Assembly: GCA_039679375.1 (NCBI GenBank)
Contig: JBDKVA010000020.1
Coordinates: 7,804 to 71,803, forward strand
Source of the DNA: JBDKVA01 sp039679375
GTDB taxonomy: Bacteria; Bacillota; Clostridia; Acetivibrionales; DTU013
Length of the DNA stretch: 64,000 nt
Direction of reading: 5' to 3'
In this document: piece after piece, positions 1-7,654 of the stretch
How the letters are laid out: the number at the start of each line of letters is the position of its first letter
How positions within the stretch are numbered: the stretch's first letter is position 1
The notes under the pieces: model-generated
Told to the model about the DNA's origin: nothing
Databases searched by the model: none
Seen by the model: only the letters and a program-made list of their open reading frames with translations
Program-made: the position numbers and the translations under genes

Positions 1-458
1 AGCGAAAGGATTGTTTCATTTGGTCTCCCCATAAAGTGTTTCGCTGCGCCTTTTTCTATGACAAGCCATGCTTCCTCTGGCAGATTACTATTGCTCGTCA
101 GCTTTCTGATGATGTCTGTGGTCTTGTTAAAAGGGATATTGGCAAAAACCTTATAAGGAGTCCTTGGTAAGTTCCAGTTTAAGAAGTCACCACAAACCAG
201 ACTAAGGTTGGATACACCCTTAAATTTTTCTGACAATTTGCCGTAAAGGTTCCGGTCAATTTCGACGGCAGTTACCTTGCCGCATTTAATGATTAATTTA
301 TCTGTGATATGCCCTTTACCGGCGCCAATTTCGACAACATGATCGTTTTTGCATAAGCTCGACAGATTGATAATCCGCTTTATGATGGACGATGAAGTCA
401 AAAAGTTCTGCGATGCCCAAACAGGCACGTTATGGTTTGAATTATTATATTTAGGCAC
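1..458 (-). CDS. Erm-type 23S rRNA adenine-N6 methyltransferase, partial
   Basis: The reading frame runs off the left window edge, so only about 152 N-terminal residues are visible. They show the KsgA/Erm pattern: a VWASQNFL-like opening, the SAM-binding loop VVEIGAGKGHIT near residues 43-54, an acidic VEID strand end, and FANIPFNKTTDII matching the N-(I/L)-P-(Y/F) catalytic motif. Erm enzymes dimethylate A2058 of 23S rRNA and give macrolide-lincosamide-streptogramin resistance; that function is inferred from the family. The start is taken as GTG, because no ATG is in frame and an AGAGGTG ribosome binding site sits a few bases upstream. A leader peptide and an attenuator structure precede it, which supports inducible Erm rather than housekeeping KsgA. 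Confidence 0.85.
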   Translation of the reverse strand, partial: MPKYNNSNHNVPVWASQNFLTSSSIIKRIINLSSLCKNDHVVEIGAGKGHITDKLIIKCGKVTAVEIDRNLYGKLSEKFKGVSNLSLVCGDFLNWNLPRTPYKVFANIPFNKTTDIIRKLTSNSNLPEEAWLVIEKGAAKHFMGRPNETILS

Positions 459-464
459 AAAAAA

Positions 465-582
465 TACACCTCTTATGATTATTACTCGAATCACAAAAAG
501 GCGCACAAAATCAAAGGCTTTGTTTCCTTCAATTCGGTGCGTCTTTACTTGCGGATACGAATAATAATACCCATAAGGTGTA
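465..582 (-). promoter_or_regulatory. translational attenuator of the erm-like gene
   Basis: On the minus strand the segment spanning the leader peptide start (TACACC, TTATG, ATTATTATTCG, 558-582) is nearly complementary to the segment directly upstream of the erm start (CGAGTAATAAT, ATAAG, GGTGTA, 465-491). Pairing would bury the erm ribosome binding site. A second hairpin lies between the arms: AAAGACGCAC against GTGCGCCTTT, with an internal CAAAG/CTTTG pair. This is the arrangement of inducible erm attenuators, where a ribosome stalled on the leader frees the downstream site. The pairings are seen in the sequence; the mechanism is inferred. Confidence 0.75.
545..574 (-). CDS. erm leader peptide MGIIIRIRK
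   Basis: A nine-residue ORF, MGIIIRIRK, lies between the predicted promoter and the erm-like gene on the minus strand. It contains an Arg-Ile-Arg segment, which fits the +X+ (Arg/Lys-X-Arg/Lys) motif known to stall macrolide-bound ribosomes. An AAGGAGG sequence lies about 16 bases upstream, a longer spacing than usual. Its codons form one arm of the attenuator. The leader role is inferred from position, motif and RNA pairing. Confidence 0.65.
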   Translation of the reverse strand: MGIIIRIRK

Positions 583-611
583 CTATCTGCCCTCCTTAAT
601 AAGATAGTGGT

Positions 612-640
612 AGTTTATCATGACTTTTGCTTTCTGTCAA
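612..640 (-). promoter_or_regulatory. promoter of the erm leader/erm transcript
   Basis: TTGACA (640-635) is followed after 17 bp by TAAACT (617-612) on the minus strand. This is a consensus -35 with an acceptable -10, just upstream of the leader peptide. Confidence 0.7.
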
Positions 641-709
641 ACAACAAACAGTCCCTTGCTTTAACAGCTTCAGCAATACATTGTCTTCAAATCACAGCGT
701 ATAAAGCAC

Positions 710-738
710 TTGATTTACGGACATGAAAATTGTATATT
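710..738 (+). promoter_or_regulatory. putative sigma-A promoter before the 764 small ORF
   Basis: TTGATT and TATATT are separated by exactly 17 bp. They lie 26 bp upstream of a small ORF with its own ribosome binding site. Only sequence resemblance supports it. Confidence 0.4.
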
Positions 739-763
739 ATTTATGCCGAGATGAGGTGAAAAC

Positions 764-880
764 GTGAAGCGGCCAGATTATCTGGAACAGGTTAAAAAGC
801 TGCTGCAAGACTCCAAAGATGGAGCAGTTTTTATGCCTTTTGGCTTTTTTGACATTAGTGATGGATGTTTAGCGCTTTAG
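764..880 (+). CDS. small ORF, 38 aa, probable gene remnant
   Basis: A GTG-started frame (VKRPDYLEQVKKLL...) follows GAGGTG at good spacing and a putative promoter. It ends after 38 codons at a TAG next to the palindrome AGCGCTTTAGCGC. No family is recognised. The ordinary-looking N-terminal helix and abrupt end suggest the front of a longer gene cut by recombination, in line with other truncated genes nearby. A genuine small protein cannot be excluded. Confidence 0.35.
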   Translation: MKRPDYLEQVKKLLQDSKDGAVFMPFGFFDISDGCLAL

Positions 881-951
881 CGCGAATTACCACTAAAACA
901 TCCACGAAAGGACGGCGGTGTGGTTAATAAGGCTATTGCGGAGGGCGAGAA

Positions 952-1515
952 ATGATTCACATAGGAACACAACAAATCGAAACCGAACGGCTTATCCTCC
1001 GCAGATTTACGATGGAGGATGTTGCCGATGCATTTCACGGCTGGTTTTCCGACCCTGACGTGGCTATGTATATGCGTTGGGATGCCCACACGGATGTTTC
1101 ACAGACGCGGGAATTTATAACTCGCTTTGTGGCTGAATATGAGAAACCGGATTTCTATCGATGGACGATAACGTTGAAAAAGGACGATAGGGCAATTGGT
1201 GCAGTCGGTATCCACATTGAAAACGAATTTGATTCTGTGGCAGATGTTTCGTATACTCTAGGTAAAGCCTTCTGGAATCAAGGGATAGTTAGCGAAGCGC
1301 TCAAGGCGGTTCTCCATTATGCCCTTGCAGATGTTGGGATTAACCGGGTCGAAGCCTTTCATGCTATCGACAATCCGGCTTCCGGCAGGGTAATGCAAAA
1401 AGCCGGGATGAAATACGAAGGTCATGCCCGACAGAAATATAGAAGCCATAAAGGGTATGAGGATTGTGATTTATACGCCATCTTGGCGGAGGACTGGAGG
1501 ATAGCGGAATCATGA
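952..1515 (+). CDS. GNAT N-acetyltransferase, RimJ/RimL-like
   Basis: A 187-residue protein of typical length for RimJ/RimL-type GNAT enzymes, which transfer acetyl from acetyl-CoA to an amine. The N-terminus reads IETERLILRRFTMEDV, the usual opening of this subfamily. The acetyl-CoA loop is in KAFWNQGIVSEALKAV (about residues 103-118), followed by RVEAFHAIDNPASGRVMQKAGM (about 131-152), the motif-B region that closes these domains. A GAGGGCGAGA ribosome binding site precedes the ATG. Neighbours are resistance-like genes, so the substrate could be an antibiotic, but a ribosomal-protein or other amine substrate is equally possible. Confidence 0.85.
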   Translation: MIHIGTQQIETERLILRRFTMEDVADAFHGWFSDPDVAMYMRWDAHTDVSQTREFITRFVAEYEKPDFYRWTITLKKDDRAIGAVGIHIENEFDSVADVSYTLGKAFWNQGIVSEALKAVLHYALADVGINRVEAFHAIDNPASGRVMQKAGMKYEGHARQKYRSHKGYEDCDLYAILAEDWRIAES

Positions 1516-1605
1516 CCCTAAACGAAACCATACAAATCATGATGCCGCCTCGTCAAAACCTCTGTGCCATAACTGCTGGTTGATGAATAGATGGGAGGGG
1601 CGTGA

Positions 1606-2472
1606 ATGATAAAGATAATCCACATTCTCGGTGCGTCCGGGGCTGGTACCTCTACGCTTGAACAGGTGCTTTTGCGCTTATTTCCTGCCGAAATTACTGC
1701 TCGCCTCTCCGGCTATACCTGCACTAAAGATAGCATTGGCTGTTCGTCGGCGGGCGTATTTCGCTATGAACACAACGGCGATGTACTATACTTGAAAATC
1801 ACCAAGGTCTCCGATGAAATCCGGCGAGAGCAGGATTTGCTTGCTTGGCTTAAGGGTAAGGTGCCGGTGCCGGATGTGGTGTATTACGGAGAACAGGACG
1901 GCGACGCTTTTCTGCTCATGACAAAGGCGGAAGGCTTCATGGCTTGCGATTGTCCGAGGGATGCCGTTGGCGAACAAGATAAGGTACACGAACCCATCGC
2001 ACAAACGGTTAAGCTGCTGGCCGATGCTTTGCTTATGCTGCAAGCGGTGGATATTTATAAATGCCCATTTGAGAACACGCTTGACTATAAGCTGAAAGCG
2101 GCGCTGTATAACATTGAGCATGATTTAGTGGATATGGACGACTTCGAGGAAGGTAACGATTTTGATTCGCCGATGGAACTGTATCAGTGGCTGGTAGAGA
2201 ATCGCCTGCCAGAGGAACTCTGCTTCACCCACGGCGATTTTTGCCTGCCGAATATCTTTATTGACGGCAAGACGGTAACCGGCTTCATCGACATCGGGCG
2301 TGGCGGTATTGCTGACAAGTGGCAAGATATAGCGCTGTGTGTCCGCTCGCTGGGCTATAACCTGCGGCACATGGAACAACAGGAGTATATAGACCTTCTG
2401 TTCATACATTTGGGGATTCTGCCGGACGAGGCTAAAATCCGCTATTACATCCTGCTGGATGAATTATTCTAA
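1606..2472 (+). CDS. APH(3')-type aminoglycoside phosphotransferase with foreign P-loop N-terminus
   Basis: Residues from about 27 to the end align with APH(3') kinases, which phosphorylate the 3'-hydroxyl of kanamycin-type aminoglycosides. Visible are the ATP lysine in LYLKI (K64), the catalytic loop HGDFCLPN (H209, D211, N216), the metal motif DIGRGG (D229) and the family C-terminus YYILLDELF. The first 20 or so residues differ: MIKIIHILGASGAGTST is the P-loop opening of small adenylate-kinase-like proteins. The gene therefore looks like a fusion of a kinase start codon region onto an APH body. The APH core is complete, so activity is plausible. A GGGAGGGGCG site lies just upstream. Confidence 0.85.
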   Translation: MIKIIHILGASGAGTSTLEQVLLRLFPAEITARLSGYTCTKDSIGCSSAGVFRYEHNGDVLYLKITKVSDEIRREQDLLAWLKGKVPVPDVVYYGEQDGDAFLLMTKAEGFMACDCPRDAVGEQDKVHEPIAQTVKLLADALLMLQAVDIYKCPFENTLDYKLKAALYNIEHDLVDMDDFEEGNDFDSPMELYQWLVENRLPEELCFTHGDFCLPNIFIDGKTVTGFIDIGRGGIADKWQDIALCVRSLGYNLRHMEQQEYIDLLFIHLGILPDEAKIRYYILLDELF

Positions 2473-2488
2473 AGGGAGAAATTTGGCA

Positions 2489-2542
2489 ATGAAATTCGGA
2501 ATACCAACATTAATCGAACTGAAAGGGGAGGTAAGGACATGA
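2489..2542 (+). other. short coupled ORF, possible start fragment of a TIM-barrel epimerase
   Basis: An 18-codon frame starting MKFGIPTLIEL overlaps the next gene in an ATGA junction. The opening resembles the N-terminus of sugar phosphate isomerase/epimerase-like TIM barrels. With AAAGGGAGAA upstream it is probably translated and may couple translation to the following gene. It is best explained as a recombination scar; the family assignment from eleven residues is weak. Confidence 0.3.
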
Positions 2543-3237
2543 CCAACCTAACCGAATATATAAAAGATGAATTATTATCACATGGAGCCGACCTTGTAGG
2601 AATAAGCGATCTTTCCGAACTGCCGTCAGACATTCGCTGTGAGTTGCCCATTGGTATCTGCGTCGCGGTCAAATATCCGAAAGAGGTTATTCGCGAGATT
2701 ACCGATCTACCAACAAAAGAATATTACAACCAATATAACCAATTAAACGAAAGGCTCGATATGCTGGCTAATCTCGGTGCAGACGCTCTGAAAGCCTTTG
2801 GTTATCAAGCTGTACCGCAGACAAGAGAGTACGTTGAGCAATTTGAAACAGATTATGATTCCCGGCTTCCTCATAAAACAGTCGCTACCCGAGCAGGGCT
2901 TGGTTGGATTGGCAAAAGTGCGCTTCTGGTTACAGATGCGTTTGGCTCTATGATTCGCATATCCTCCATTCTGACAGATGCGCCGCTAGAAACGGCAAAA
3001 CCTATAAACAAGTCAAAATGTGGTGATTGCAAAGTTTGTACCGAAGCCTGTCCTGCTCGAGCAATTTCCGGCAAACTTTGGGAGGCCGGTGTCCCTCGGG
3101 ATGAATTTTTTAATGCCGTCGCCTGCCGAAAGACAGCAAGAGAACGCGCCAAAAAGGGATTTGGTATCGAGATAACCCAATGCGGCAAATGTATCGAGGT
3201 TTGCCCGTATACAAGACGGTATTTGAATGGAGGGTGA
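2539..3237 (+). CDS. epoxyqueuosine reductase-like double 4Fe-4S protein
   Basis: A 232-residue protein related to the QueG/4Fe-4S double-cluster family. Residues 110-145 (PHKTVATRAGLGWIGKSALL) match the conserved QueG segment before the clusters. Cysteines C161, C164, C167, C171 and C196, C215, C218, C222 form two CxxCxxC-type 4Fe-4S sites. It is much shorter than true QueG (about 350 residues) and lacks the C-terminal HEAT part, so it probably belongs to the short stand-alone group whose substrate is unknown, rather than acting in queuosine synthesis. An AGGGGAGG site precedes the ATG. Confidence 0.75.
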   Translation: MTNLTEYIKDELLSHGADLVGISDLSELPSDIRCELPIGICVAVKYPKEVIREITDLPTKEYYNQYNQLNERLDMLANLGADALKAFGYQAVPQTREYVEQFETDYDSRLPHKTVATRAGLGWIGKSALLVTDAFGSMIRISSILTDAPLETAKPINKSKCGDCKVCTEACPARAISGKLWEAGVPRDEFFNAVACRKTARERAKKGFGIEITQCGKCIEVCPYTRRYLNGG

Positions 3238-3242
3238 AAATC

Positions 3243-3476
3243 ATGCGGACTGGACAGGAAATGATGGAGTTGATTTTAGGCGTAACCAAGACTGATGAGC
3301 ATATTCGGGCTGTATTGCTGGTCGGTTCGAGGGCGAACCCAACCGTTCCGAAGGACAGCTACCGTGAGGGATTAGCAAGGTATCAATTAACGCCGTTCTT
3401 CCGCGTTCTCGTTCCAGAAAGAAACGTCTGCATTCAGAATCACGGAGGATGTACTCCGACTCCGCGCCTTTTATGA
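3243..3476 (+). pseudogene. aadE-like 5' stub fused to unrelated sequence
   Basis: The first 38 codons (MRTGQEMMELILGV..., VGSRANPTVPKD) match the start of streptomycin 6-adenylyltransferases, including the GSR nucleotidyltransferase signature. They resemble the intact relative starting at 17808. After VPKD the similarity stops and the frame reads unrelated residues to a stop at 3476, overlapping the VOC remnant in another frame. The catalytic aspartates are missing, so no function is expected. Confidence 0.7.
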
Positions 3477-3792
3477 GGCGATTTTCGACGGTACGGCAGA
3501 AGGCGACGAGATTCATTCATCCCTTGTTGCCGGAGGAGTGACGTTCACATTTGACTATGTTACGCCATTGCAGGAAAATCCGGTATTCCATTATGTGGCT
3601 GCGGGCGGCGCGAACAATGTGATTGTCGGCTTCAATGTCGATGACCTTGATTCTGAATATCAGCGGTTGCTACCTCTGGGAGCAGAAATGTTGAATCAGC
3701 CGACCACCCATCCGTGGGGTGCGCGTTCTTTTCAATTCAAAGACCCGGACGGAAATATCTTGAATTTCCGCAGCCTACCGAAAGTGAAATGA
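3391..3792 (+). pseudogene. VOC/glyoxalase-fold protein, 5' truncated
   Basis: An open frame from 3391 gives ITEDVLRLRAFYEAIFDG, then VDDLDSEYQRLLPLGAEM and a GARSFQFKDPDGNILNF ending. This is the vicinal-oxygen-chelate fold of bleomycin-resistance/glyoxalase proteins. The normal N-terminus (Met plus first strand) is absent and replaced by sequence joined to the aadE stub. A GTG at 3538 would skip half the domain. Metal-ligand and fold residues at the C-terminal half look intact, so the damage appears to be the lost start. Confidence 0.65.
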
Positions 3793-3817
3793 GGATGGTA
3801 AGTGAATATGCCGACAT

Positions 3818-4123
3818 ATGAAACCGCTGTATGGATGCGTAGAAAGTCTTATTAAAGCGTGTGAAGAGCTGGCATATCAAAAAGGCTGTTCCAGTATAGG
3901 GCTTGGTGTCGGACTATACACGGAAAAGCATGCCCAGGATCAAACCACAGAGAAAGTACAGGCACTCTGGAAACGTATATTTCCAGAATGGTTCCCGACA
4001 TCAGGATATGAACATGCAGATGCACCTGAATTTGAAATGTACTATAGAGCAGGTGATGACAAATACATTGCTGAAGTATGGATACCAGTTGTGAAGAATA
4101 ATTTAAAAGGTATGGACAAATAA
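3818..4123 (+). pseudogene. chimera of a GNAT piece and a GyrI-like effector domain
   Basis: The 101-codon frame begins with a piece typical of a GNAT C-terminal half (LIKACEELAYQKGCSSIGLGVGLYTE). It then changes to WFPTSGYEHADAPEFEMYY and EVWIPVVKN, the closing motifs of GyrI-like/AraC effector-binding domains. Neither domain is complete. An in-frame fusion of two partial domains between other broken genes is best read as recombination debris, although a translated small protein is possible because GAGGATGG lies upstream. Confidence 0.5.
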
Positions 4124-4230
4124 AGTTGATGAATTATTTTTCTTGACAAAAGCCCTCCCAATATGGAAATATATTTTAAAGTGACTTTGCGTTACAAGTT
4201 GTCTCAGCAGAGTCAATAGAAACTGGAGAT

Positions 4231-4278
4231 AACCCTGTAGAGTCGCGTTGCTAGTGATTTCTGCGGGGTTTTTGTTTA
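4231..4278 (+). terminator. possible intrinsic terminator or attenuator before the flavodoxin gene
   Basis: TAACCCTGTAGAG can pair imperfectly with TTTCTGCGGGGTT, followed by TTTTTGTTT. It sits directly before the AGGAGGG site of the next gene, so it could end upstream transcription or attenuate the gene. The stem has mismatches. Confidence 0.35.
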
Positions 4279-4293
4279 GGAGGGTGATGTAGT

Positions 4294-4866
4294 ATGAAGG
4301 TCATAGGAATATCAGGCAGTCCAAGAAAAGATGGTAATACGGAGATTTTGGTCAAGCATGTATTAAAGCCTTTCTATGATAAAGGCTGGGAAGTAGTTGA
4401 GTTCTTTTTAAGCAGCATGGTTATAAATCCCTGTATCGGATGTGAAACATGCGGTGAAACCGGAATGTGTGCCATAGAAGGAGATGATATGGAGCTATTA
4501 TTAAGTGAATTTGAGAATTGTGATGCTTTAATTATAGGGACACCAGTGTATTACAGGAATGTAACTGCACAGCTCAAGGCTTTATTTGATAGAAGCTTTG
4601 TTTTTAAAAACAGGAAGCTGCTTAAAGGAAAGCTTGGAGGAGCAATTGCCGTTGGCAGGGGAGAAGGAGGGGGACAAAGCCTGGCGCTTTCCATTATTCA
4701 TAATTACTATTTATCTTCAGGTGCGCTTTGTGTACCTGGTGAAATCAATGGCTTATCTGCTAGAGCAGACAAACCGGGAGATATTTTAAAACAAGAAAAC
4801 AGATTAAGACAGGCAACGATATTAGGTGAAAATATACTGAAGTATGCAGAATTGATCAGATATTAA
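4294..4866 (+). CDS. iron-sulfur flavoprotein, NADPH-dependent FMN reductase family
   Basis: A 190-residue flavodoxin-fold protein. MKVIGISGSPRKDGNTEIL (residues 1-19) is the FMN phosphate loop. C47, C50, C53 and C59 form the compact CxxCxxC-x5-C cluster motif of Isf-type iron-sulfur flavoproteins, followed by GTPVYYRNVTAQLKALFDR for the flavin ring. It probably shuttles electrons to an oxidised substrate in the cytoplasm; the partner is unknown. AGGAGGGTGATGT lies upstream, and the next gene starts 17 bp after its stop, suggesting an operon. Confidence 0.85.
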   Translation: MKVIGISGSPRKDGNTEILVKHVLKPFYDKGWEVVEFFLSSMVINPCIGCETCGETGMCAIEGDDMELLLSEFENCDALIIGTPVYYRNVTAQLKALFDRSFVFKNRKLLKGKLGGAIAVGRGEGGGQSLALSIIHNYYLSSGALCVPGEINGLSARADKPGDILKQENRLRQATILGENILKYAELIRY

Positions 4867-4883
4867 ATTGGAGGATTTTGTAG

Positions 4884-5495
4884 ATGGAAAAGCCGTTTTG
4901 GGAAAATACATACAGTGTCGATGCAGTAACAACCTTTGGTATAAAGCCTAATAGGGCGATAGAAGATATGTGGGAAAGCTTCGATAAAGACTGGTCGATA
5001 TTGGACGTTGGATGCGGGGAAGGGAAAAACCCCATATTTCTTGCTGAAAATGGGTTTAAGAATGTTGATGCATTTGACTTATCACAGGCAGGTATAAAAA
5101 AGCTGTTACGAATTGCGCAATTAAAGAAAATAGAAGTCAATGCCTGGGTTCAGGATTTAACAGAATTTAGCTTTAAAAAGAAATATGATCTGATAATATC
5201 ATATGGAACTTTTCATTTTGTTGGTAAAGATGAGTGGAAGAGATTTATTAGTGAAGCAAAAAACAATACCAATATAAGTGGATTGAATATTTTTCAGATT
5301 TTCACAAATAAAGTACCTGCATCATATGATATTGCTGCTTTTATCAAAGGTTTAGCTGACGAAGGGGAACTTGAGTCAATGTATCGGGACTGGCAGATTA
5401 TAAGTACAACATCACATGTATTTGAAGACGAACATCCAGGCGTTGAAAAACATTTACATGCATCCAATACAGTAGTGGCAAAGAGAGTAAAATAG
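4884..5495 (+). CDS. class I SAM-dependent methyltransferase, TehB-like
   Basis: A 203-residue methyltransferase with WSILDVGCGEGKNPIFLAENG (about residues 37-57) as SAM motif I, FDLSQAGIKKLL as the acidic ribose loop, and YDLIISYGTFHFV as the post-motif region. Length and N-terminus resemble TehB/tellurite-resistance-type and small-molecule methyltransferases. The substrate cannot be read from sequence. It follows the flavodoxin by 17 bp with GGAGG upstream. Confidence 0.8.
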   Translation: MEKPFWENTYSVDAVTTFGIKPNRAIEDMWESFDKDWSILDVGCGEGKNPIFLAENGFKNVDAFDLSQAGIKKLLRIAQLKKIEVNAWVQDLTEFSFKKKYDLIISYGTFHFVGKDEWKRFISEAKNNTNISGLNIFQIFTNKVPASYDIAAFIKGLADEGELESMYRDWQIISTTSHVFEDEHPGVEKHLHASNTVVAKRVK

Positions 5496-5541
5496 TACTC
5501 TATGAAACCTTCAGCATTTTTTTCAACCATCGATAGAATAA

Positions 5542-5808
5542 TATGAACGACGATCCCGGGATAAAGACAAGTATTCGGATTGGATTGATCATGTAATAAA
5601 GTATGTTTCAGGGTCGCCTTATGGCATGAAAAACAATCTTCGGGGTTTTGATGGCGTAGTCGAGTATTTTTTGAGAAGAAAAGAAGTTGAATTGGAGGCA
5701 ATTAACCATATCGATATGAAAACAATTATAATTGAAAACCTTGATTATGATGCTGAAAAAGGTATAACACGGGTTATTGAGACAATTTCAAATTTATGGG
5801 AGGCTTAG
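5542..5808 (+). pseudogene. C-terminal remnant, possibly of a P-loop kinase
   Basis: An open frame of about 88 codons without a convincing start (first ATG at 5626 lacks a good ribosome site). It contains KYSDWIDHVIKYVSGSPYGMKNN, EYFLRRKEVELEAIN and a closing MKTIIIENLDYDAEK. The basic central region and the strand-like end resemble the LID and C-terminal parts of small nucleotide-kinase-like proteins, but no family is certain. The stop lies 3 bp before the next ATG, so it may once have headed that operon. Confidence 0.4.
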
Positions 5809-5811
5809 GTT

Positions 5812-6588
5812 ATGAGTAAAAATCAATTTGTACTCGGAAAGCAGCCAGACCTATCAATATTTTTGGATACGATGGTGGAAATGAATTTGATGGAGGTTAA
5901 AGAATCTGCAGAGAAAGGAGATGTGGTTTTATTACCGATTGGTATTATTGAAGAACATGGACCCCATATGGATTTAAGCCCTGATATTTATATGGCTTAT
6001 ATATTTTGTAGACTGTTAAGGCTAAAATTGGATAATAAAGGAATCCATTCAATTATTGCACCTCCCTATTATTGGGGCATAAGTGAAGATGTGAAGAAAT
6101 ATCCCGGAACTTTTTCCGTCAGACCGGAAACATTTAAGGCAATGCTGATGGATATATTCGGTTCTCTGAGTTCCTGGGGGTTTTCAGAAGTTTTCATAAT
6201 CAATGCACATGGTGATAAAACCCATGTTGAGACAATTAGATATTCAGTCAAGGAGGCAAATAATAAATTGGATATACACGCCTGGCTTTTATCGGATCTT
6301 GATTTCCATGTTGATAATCCACCTATTTTCCCAAAACCAAGGGAAGGGAAATTTGAACCTGATTATCATGCAGGGGCCAATGAGACAGCGGCTGTATGGA
6401 CTTTCTATCCTGAAAAGGTTGATGTAGAAGTTGCCAGAGGACTAAAACCGCAAAACAGCTTTGATCCTTTAGGGTATTGCGGGGATCCTGCCAGCTTTGA
6501 TTTGGAGAAGTATGTAATTGAATTTTTTGAGGCTGATGCGGAGTTGGATTCTTTAAGAATTAAAGCTTTGGTAAATAATTGTTTATAA
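5812..6588 (+). CDS. creatininase-family amidohydrolase
   Basis: A 258-residue member of the creatininase/MftE family of metal-dependent cyclic-amide hydrolases. Visible metal-binding motifs are PIGIIEEHGPHMDLSPD (E48, H49, H52 region), INAHGDKTH and YHAGANETAAVW, the glutamate-containing third motif. The protein is cytoplasmic, with no signal peptide. Family members open creatinine, formamide lactone or peptide-derived rings; the substrate here is unknown. A related but shorter paralogue lies at 59208. GGGAGG precedes the start, closely following the preceding remnant. Confidence 0.8.
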   Translation: MSKNQFVLGKQPDLSIFLDTMVEMNLMEVKESAEKGDVVLLPIGIIEEHGPHMDLSPDIYMAYIFCRLLRLKLDNKGIHSIIAPPYYWGISEDVKKYPGTFSVRPETFKAMLMDIFGSLSSWGFSEVFIINAHGDKTHVETIRYSVKEANNKLDIHAWLLSDLDFHVDNPPIFPKPREGKFEPDYHAGANETAAVWTFYPEKVDVEVARGLKPQNSFDPLGYCGDPASFDLEKYVIEFFEADAELDSLRIKALVNNCL

Positions 6589-7042
6589 TAGAGAGGAGAT
6601 GATTTTAATGGCAGAATCTTTTGGCGTTGTGCTTGATATACTCCATGCAAAGTCTGCAAGGTGAGCATCGACGATGCTGTGCATGGAGCTACCTAAATTA
6701 GCTATAAAACCAGTCGATTAAAATGGACCCGGAAATTTGCACAGACAAACAGGGCGAAATAAGTTAGAATAGGGTCATGGAAAAGAGAAGAAATTTTAAA
6801 CTGGAGGAAAATGCAAAAATATACTTGAGGTCGGGCTATTTAGAGAGGTGATCTGTATTTTTGGCATGTCAGGAATTGTTGGAAATTGAAAGGTGTTATA
6901 ATACTGTTGGGAGACAACTGTGACGTGTTTTCGGTTGTTGATTTGAATTTTGACATGAATTTAATTTTGAGCTTAATTGGAATCGTAACGTTGAACGGGC
7001 TGTGGAATTACTTACATAAGGGCTAATGAACGGAGAGCCAAT
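6589..7042 (+). other. 454-bp non-coding stretch with hairpin and fragments
   Basis: A GAGGAG site precedes an 18-residue ORF (6608-6664, MAESFGVVLDILHAK...). A perfect 9-bp inverted repeat CTCCATGCA/TGCATGGAG (6641-6649, 6680-6688) encloses AGCATCG-A-CGATGCT. Further on are AAAATGGACCC and GGGTCATGG segments that could be an eroded IS end, and a 24-residue ORF at 6777-6851. TATAAT at 6897-6902 may be the -10 box for the response regulator gene, with a poor -35. No complete gene is seen. Confidence 0.4.
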
Positions 7043-7654
7043 TTGGAAAAAATATTGTTGATCGAAGATGATGATAGCATCAAGTGTGAGCTGATGACGC
7101 TGCTTCGGGCTAACGGGTATCTGACCGTGGACGAGCCGCCCTGTGATCTGGCGCTGCTGGACATCAACCTTCCGGGAGAAAGCGGCTATGAGATCTGCCG
7201 GAAGCTGAGATTGAATTCAGATGTGCCGGTGATTTTTCTCACTGCCAGGGATTCTGCTGAGGATGAAATCCTGGGCTTCGGCGTGGGCGCAGACGATTAT
7301 ATCCGCAAGCCGTACAACTCCTCTGTGCTGCTGGCCCGGATCTCCCGGCTGCTGAAGCGAAAAAGCAGCCCGATGATGACCGTCCGGGAGCTGACATTGA
7401 ATCTTTCGGATATGACGGTCAGCTTTGGCGGGAACACCAAAGAACTGACGAAAAACGAGACCCGGATTCTGGCTTGCCTGGTGAAAAAGGAGCTTTGTAC
7501 CCGCGAGGAGATCATTGAGGACTTGTGGAACAACAGTCTGTACATCGATGAAAACACCCTTTATGTCAATGTGAACCGCCTGCGGGAGAAATTAAAACAG
7601 CTGGGCGCTGAGGATTACATCCGTACGGTCCGCGGCGTGGGGTACCGCATATGA
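7043..7654 (+). CDS. OmpR-family response regulator, BceR-like, shortened receiver
   Basis: A 203-residue response regulator. The receiver has ILLIEDDD, phospho-acceptor D40 in LALLDINLPG, the TAR threonine region and K89 in DDYIRKPY. The C-terminal winged helix ends in DYIRTVRGVGYRI. The acceptor normally lies near residue 51-53, so about 12 residues are missing between strand 2 and strand 3 (YLTVDEPPCDLALLD). The start is TTG with CGGAGAG upstream. The stop overlaps the kinase start in ATGA, so both are translationally coupled. It probably controls the ABC genes behind it in response to peptide antibiotics. Confidence 0.85.
   Translation: MEKILLIEDDDSIKCELMTLLRANGYLTVDEPPCDLALLDINLPGESGYEICRKLRLNSDVPVIFLTARDSAEDEILGFGVGADDYIRKPYNSSVLLARISRLLKRKSSPMMTVRELTLNLSDMTVSFGGNTKELTKNETRILACLVKKELCTREEIIEDLWNNSLYIDENTLYVNVNRLREKLKQLGAEDYIRTVRGVGYRI

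Noticed and set aside
4144..4174. TTGACA with TATATT as a promoter for the flavodoxin gene
   Set aside because: Spacing is about 21 bp and no better -10 occurs, so it was not called.
6700..6860. Intact insertion sequence
   Set aside because: Only short IS-like motifs are seen; no transposase or paired ends were found.
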